The notes beneath the pieces are model-generated. The model was given only the letters and a program-made list of their open reading frames with translations. It made no database searches and was not told where the DNA came from. A stretch of 12,432 nucleotides of DNA. Source: Echinococcus granulosus. Lineage: Eukaryota > Platyhelminthes > Cestoda > Cyclophyllidea > Taeniidae. Numbering within the stretch: the first letter of the stretch is position 1; every line of letters starts with the position of its first letter. The translations under genes and the position numbers were made by a program. The stretch lies in the NCBI RefSeq assembly GCF_000524195.1, contig NW_020170392.1:1111012-1123443 (forward strand), written 5' to 3'. This document shows positions 8,885 through 12,432 of the stretch, piece after piece.

Positions 8885-9410
8885 AATAATCAAAGTATTC
8901 CACATCTTTACGTTCCATTGCATTGGAAAAAGATTTTAACGTTTATATAAACATTAAAATCAATCCGCATCTTTGTGGATGTATTCCTTAGTAAAATAAA
9001 GTCGTGTTTCCCAAAATTATTCCTGAATCGCTCCCAGAACAGAGAACTAATTGCCAAAATTGTGCCACTTTATAGTCTCCTCCATAGCCTTAGAATGAGC
9101 AGACGAGTTGGATTAGGACAAGATTTATTGGGTAACGGTGAATGAAGGAGTACAAGAGGTATCGCGGTTAAGCGTGTTCAAGGTACGTTTCCTCCTCCCC
9201 GCCTCTAGCCTATATGATGCGTTCAAACAAGCATGTATGATAGTTAAACCTGTAATTCACGTGAATCATATGTCTGCCTAAACTAAAAACTGGTTAAAAT
9301 AAAGTCATTAATAACAAAAGTGTGGCCATAAAATGTAGACATAAGCTATATTAAGGAAGTTTACCTTCCTAAACACCAGTTGTAACTGTTCTGATAAGTG
9401 GAGCCAGTTA
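8885..9410. other. AT-rich stretch, no confident gene
   Basis: Nothing is recognised. The minus frame 9308-9553 extends into this stretch from the block on its right, but its translation here becomes hydrophobic and aromatic, as AT-rich noncoding DNA does. Confidence 0.5.
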
Positions 9411-9773
9411 CGCAAGCAAAGCATCAACCAATTTGATCTCTCGAGGACAATTCCCCCGTGAGGTATGACGCAAAGGCACCTTGGGGGCTGTGACATTGGC
9501 GTGACCAAACTTTGACAAACTGTAAAATTCACGGTGAGCTTGAAGGATGTCACCTCTTCTTGCCCCTATCGATCCATCGGACAACATTAATTGAGATGGT
9601 GGCAAGCGTTGCCCAAATATTTGTCGATTGAACTGTCAATCCGCATCATCTGCATTCCAATCACAAGGTGTCGCTGTGCTGACTTCGGGAAATCCCCACG
9701 AGAGGTAGTTGTGAATGACGTTGATGGTGTAATCAGATGCCGTGCCGTGCATGGCACCTTTTCTCTCACTTAT
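9411..9773 (-). pseudogene. candidate decayed coding block, one in-frame TGA
   Basis: On the minus strand one frame is open for 121 codons between a TAG (9774-9776) and a TAA (9408-9410) except for a single TGA at 9636-9638. The block is more GC-rich than its neighbours. An ATG lies at 9752-9750. The translation has balanced composition with charged residues (for example GARRGDILQAHREF in the second half) and no membrane segment, but I do not recognise a family. A second minus frame (9308-9553) and a plus frame (9591-9866) are open over the same bases, which weakens the case. It could be a pseudogene, a transposon remnant, or chance. Confidence 0.2.
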
Positions 9774-11512
9774 CTAAGTGCAACCAAGTTAATTGTAAAC
9801 AGTTTATTTAGGAACTGGTTAAATACGCTAGAGACATTTCACCAACATTTTTGTTTCATATTGTAAATAGGGAGGTTGAACGATGACTGCACTAATCTTG
9901 AAGCAATGACTGGGTTTTTAATCAAGAGCATATCACCAGGAAAGAGGGGAAATTTGCCACCTTCGTGTTGTGAAGTGGAAGGCCTTGGTGAATTTGTACC
10001 TCTTTGATTCTCTTTGTAAAGTTTGAATTATTAAAGAAACTCAATATTTTGATTACAAAAAGTACTGACCAATGTCAAATGCTCTGATGGACTACGATAG
10101 GGCTCAAATTTATTATTCGGCTTGGCGTATCGCTGTACAGCCCGATGGAGTGGTTTATTGAATAGGATTTTTCTTAAGCAGAGAGCATGTTGATAACTTG
10201 AAAATTACTAAATTCGGAGTGTGAAACTCCAATACCTTTACTCGCTCTGTTCTCAGTGGAATGGCGCAATCTGCATTTTACTGCTTTCATGGATAATTAC
10301 AAAAGGCGCATTGTTGAAACCGTACCACAGCAGACCACTTGAGTTTTCAAACACTTCGCTTTTGCAATCAACGAGGCCATTGCGACAGGATAAGCATACC
10401 AAAGGCTCCACACTTTTCGCATCTGGGTAATTAGGTTGTTTTAAAAGCTATGCTAAGGGTGTGTCGATAGAGCAACATATAAGTGGTCTAAAGGGGTGAC
10501 AGAAGCAATGAGAAAAGGTAGAATTTTCACCAAGGCACGGGTTTGATTGTACACTGGCATGCATCAATAAGAACCTGGCAGTGTGGCAATGTTTGGTGAC
10601 ATTCAGAAGTGAAGAGGCATCGCATCGCGAGTTATTTTTTGCTGTTTGAATCAGCTTGCTTCTCTAAACTGCTTTTTTTCACTAATCAGTTGTAAAAAGC
10701 AATCTGTGGCAATTAGGACCGGCTTATGCGATTTCTTTTGCGAAGAAAGTCCAACGAATGGTGGAGTCTATTGGTGCTGCAAAATGAGGAGGAATTTCAA
10801 CGCTCCTTCTCTGCCATTTTTCATCTTTAAGGAGGCAAAGGGTCTTGTGCATTTGTTAGAGTTAAAAGGTAGACAAATGATTCAAGCACCCAAATTTTGC
10901 GTCCGAGATTTTCATTGGCGATGCATATTTGCAGAACAGGTCTATACCTGTCAAAAGTGGGTGGTTCTAAGAAAGCAGTACCGCAAGCAAAACCCCGCGA
11001 ATTGAAGGAAGACATTTTCTGTGGACTAGGAAAGAAGCCACTCAGGGGTTGGCAGGACACGCAACGGTGAATGGAGAGAGATAATAGCGTAGGCATTTAA
11101 GACTCTGCATTACCCTATAAAATGTACATCCAAGGCATTGTTCTTATGCACTGCGTTTATGCATTTGGCAAAACCAATCATCAACGTCAAAATAAAATGC
11201 TTTAATCTCAGGAGGAATCAGTAAAACAACTAATAAACCCTTGAGAAGTGTTTTGAAGTACCCTTTTGAGTTTACTAGTTTAACACGTGTGTTGGTAGTC
11301 TGCGGTCGCCCTTTTTAAGCCATATTTGGGCACGAGTTGATAAAATATTAATACCCAGGCGCAGGGAGAGTTTACGACCAACCTGTCATTGTAGGAAATG
11401 CAAACTAAAATAGACTTTGGATATCTCGATCCCTACAAATTGTACGTAGTTCAAAAGGGTGGCCAAAAATGAAGTAAACACTCGGCGCAACTTTTCTGCT
11501 GATGAGCTGCAG
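9774..11512. other. long stretch without a confident gene
   Basis: The longest frame here (10646-11005, 119 codons, plus) opens at TTG rather than ATG and is overlapped by a minus frame of 89 codons. It has a scattering of cysteines but no spacing I recognise as a zinc finger. Other frames (10221-10430 plus, 9774-9866 plus) are short. The region holds no convincing repeat copy, although 10540-10600 has a few words (ATTGTACACTGG, GGCATGC) loosely like the core of the dispersed repeat. Confidence 0.45.
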
Positions 11513-11621
11513 CATCCAACGTCAGCCCTGTTAGAATGTTTTATCAAGCCAAGCCGCCCAGAGGGAGGTGCGGTCGGTGGAGACTATGAAACTCAAGCTC
11601 AGACAGTTCATCAAAATACAT
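11513..11621 (+). CDS. weak candidate internal exon, unknown protein
   Basis: A plus frame runs from a CTGCAG acceptor-like site (ending 11512) to the donor-like GTAAGT starting at 11622, the best donor hexamer in this part of the window. The segment is 109 bases: 36 codons plus one base. The peptide begins HPTSALLECF and contains KPSRPEGGAVGG; it is soluble-looking and not assigned to a family. The frame is also open upstream to 11459, where it starts with GTG. The phase fits a second segment beginning at 11894, so the two could be consecutive exons. Such a match has a one-in-three chance of arising at random, and the acceptor's pyrimidine tract is short, so this is a low-confidence call. 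Confidence 0.17.
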
Positions 11622-11893
11622 GTAAGTTGATGAACGAAGGTTATTTGTCAGTGTTTTATCACCTGACAAGCAAACCGTCAGTACTTTGATTAACTAATAG
11701 ACAACCGAGTTAGCTACATTTTTAAAACAAAGAAAACAATGGAGATGATTTTTTCGAATGAGTGGTAATTTTAGCATTCATAAATGGGGAAAAAGGAATA
11801 GGTGTAAAATTATCGCAGTCGTTTACAACTGTGTCACATGCAGAAGGGCTAAAGTTAGAAGCATAAAGTGTGTGGACCAAAAGAACTTATTAG

Positions 11894-12132
11894 CTACCAC
11901 TCTCAAGCAATTGCGGCACAAACAACAAGGAGGTGGGTCCAGTTCTTCAGATGGTGAATATGCAGCTGCTTCAATAAAATCCACCTTAAATGGGCATCAA
12001 ATTGAGATTAATAGGATACAGTCAATCATGGATTTGGAAAAAAAAGTTATTCAGAGGATGTTAAGAACAACTGCTAAAAATAACCGATTTGAGATTTTAT
12101 ACCGATTCCGAGGAATTTTTCGCCAACATTAA
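11894..12132 (+). CDS. weak candidate terminal exon, unknown protein
   Basis: Following a TTATTAG acceptor-like site (ending 11893), the frame needs two bases to complete the codon left by the segment ending at 11621, then reads 79 codons counting the TAA at 12130-12132. The translation has a low-complexity QQGGGSSSSDGE stretch and then a charged, heptad-like region (IEINRIQSIMDLEKKVIQRM) that could be a coiled coil. An AATAAA at 12316-12321 would serve as the polyadenylation signal. The same frame is open back to an ATG at 11758, so an uninterrupted 124-codon frame is an alternative. I do not recognise the protein. The composition is more protein-like than most frames here, but chance remains a fair explanation. 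Confidence 0.18.
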
Positions 12133-12432
12133 TAAATGAAAATTCTGAATAATGCCTGCACAAGCACTGAATGCTCAGGAATGATGTTGACTTTAGGCGA
12201 GATTCCAAATCAGTTGATGTCAAAAATAACAAAAATTCATTTCCTCCATCATCTACTACAAAAATTACTTATCTATGGGCAGCAGAAAACGGATGAGAAG
12301 GTCTAATAACCTTACAATAAAGTAATGTGACGATGTAAATAAGCGACCAAATATGGGACCACCAGAGCCACCAAGGTTCCGACATTTAATGGACCATAAA
12401 GACAAAATCATGCCTTAAATCGTTCAGAAGTA
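12133..12432. other. AT-rich end, possible 3' UTR and downstream DNA
   Basis: No frame of note. If the candidate exon before it is real, 12133 to about 12340 would be the 3' untranslated region, with AATAAA at 12316-12321. Without transcript data this cannot be separated from plain intergenic DNA. Confidence 0.4.

Noticed and set aside
10646..11005. 119-codon plus-strand frame with several cysteines
   Set aside because: There is no ATG start, the cysteine spacing fits no motif I know, and an opposite-strand frame overlaps it.

Overview
The window looks like a piece of a eukaryotic nuclear genome, most likely from an invertebrate animal. It has no gene-dense operon layout and no long reading frame: the longest are about 117-124 codons, which is about what chance gives in AT-leaning DNA of this length, and several of those open without an ATG. 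I recognise no complete gene, tRNA, rRNA, snRNA or CRISPR array. A flatworm (cestode) source is a weak personal impression only; nothing decisive in the sequence proves it.

The background is AT-rich and apparently unconstrained. Standing out from it are several more GC-rich blocks (about 980-1320, 2540-3450, 4579-4930, 5750-6060, 8707-8884 and 9411-9770). Four of these contain diverged copies of one dispersed repeat, roughly 180 bp long: 2541-2660, 3276-3452 and 4579-4656 on the plus strand, and 8707-8884 on the minus strand. A fifth fragment may lie at 3644-3701. This family is the best supported feature. Its core can fold into short hairpins, perfect 7-bp and 6-bp stems in two of the copies. 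The other blocks look like decayed transposable-element sequence: reading frames broken by stops, a gag-like peptide on the minus strand near 3013-3123, and a 121-codon minus-strand frame with one TGA at 9411-9773.

Protein-coding content is uncertain. The right end (11513-12132) holds two plus-strand segments whose reading phases match across possible splice sites, ending in a stop with an AATAAA about 185 bases further on. The left end has another exon-like segment (181-311). I rate these as weak candidates, because open stretches of this size are expected many times by chance. The overall picture is an intron or intergenic region with old repeats inserted in it. I found no support for a new multi-gene system.
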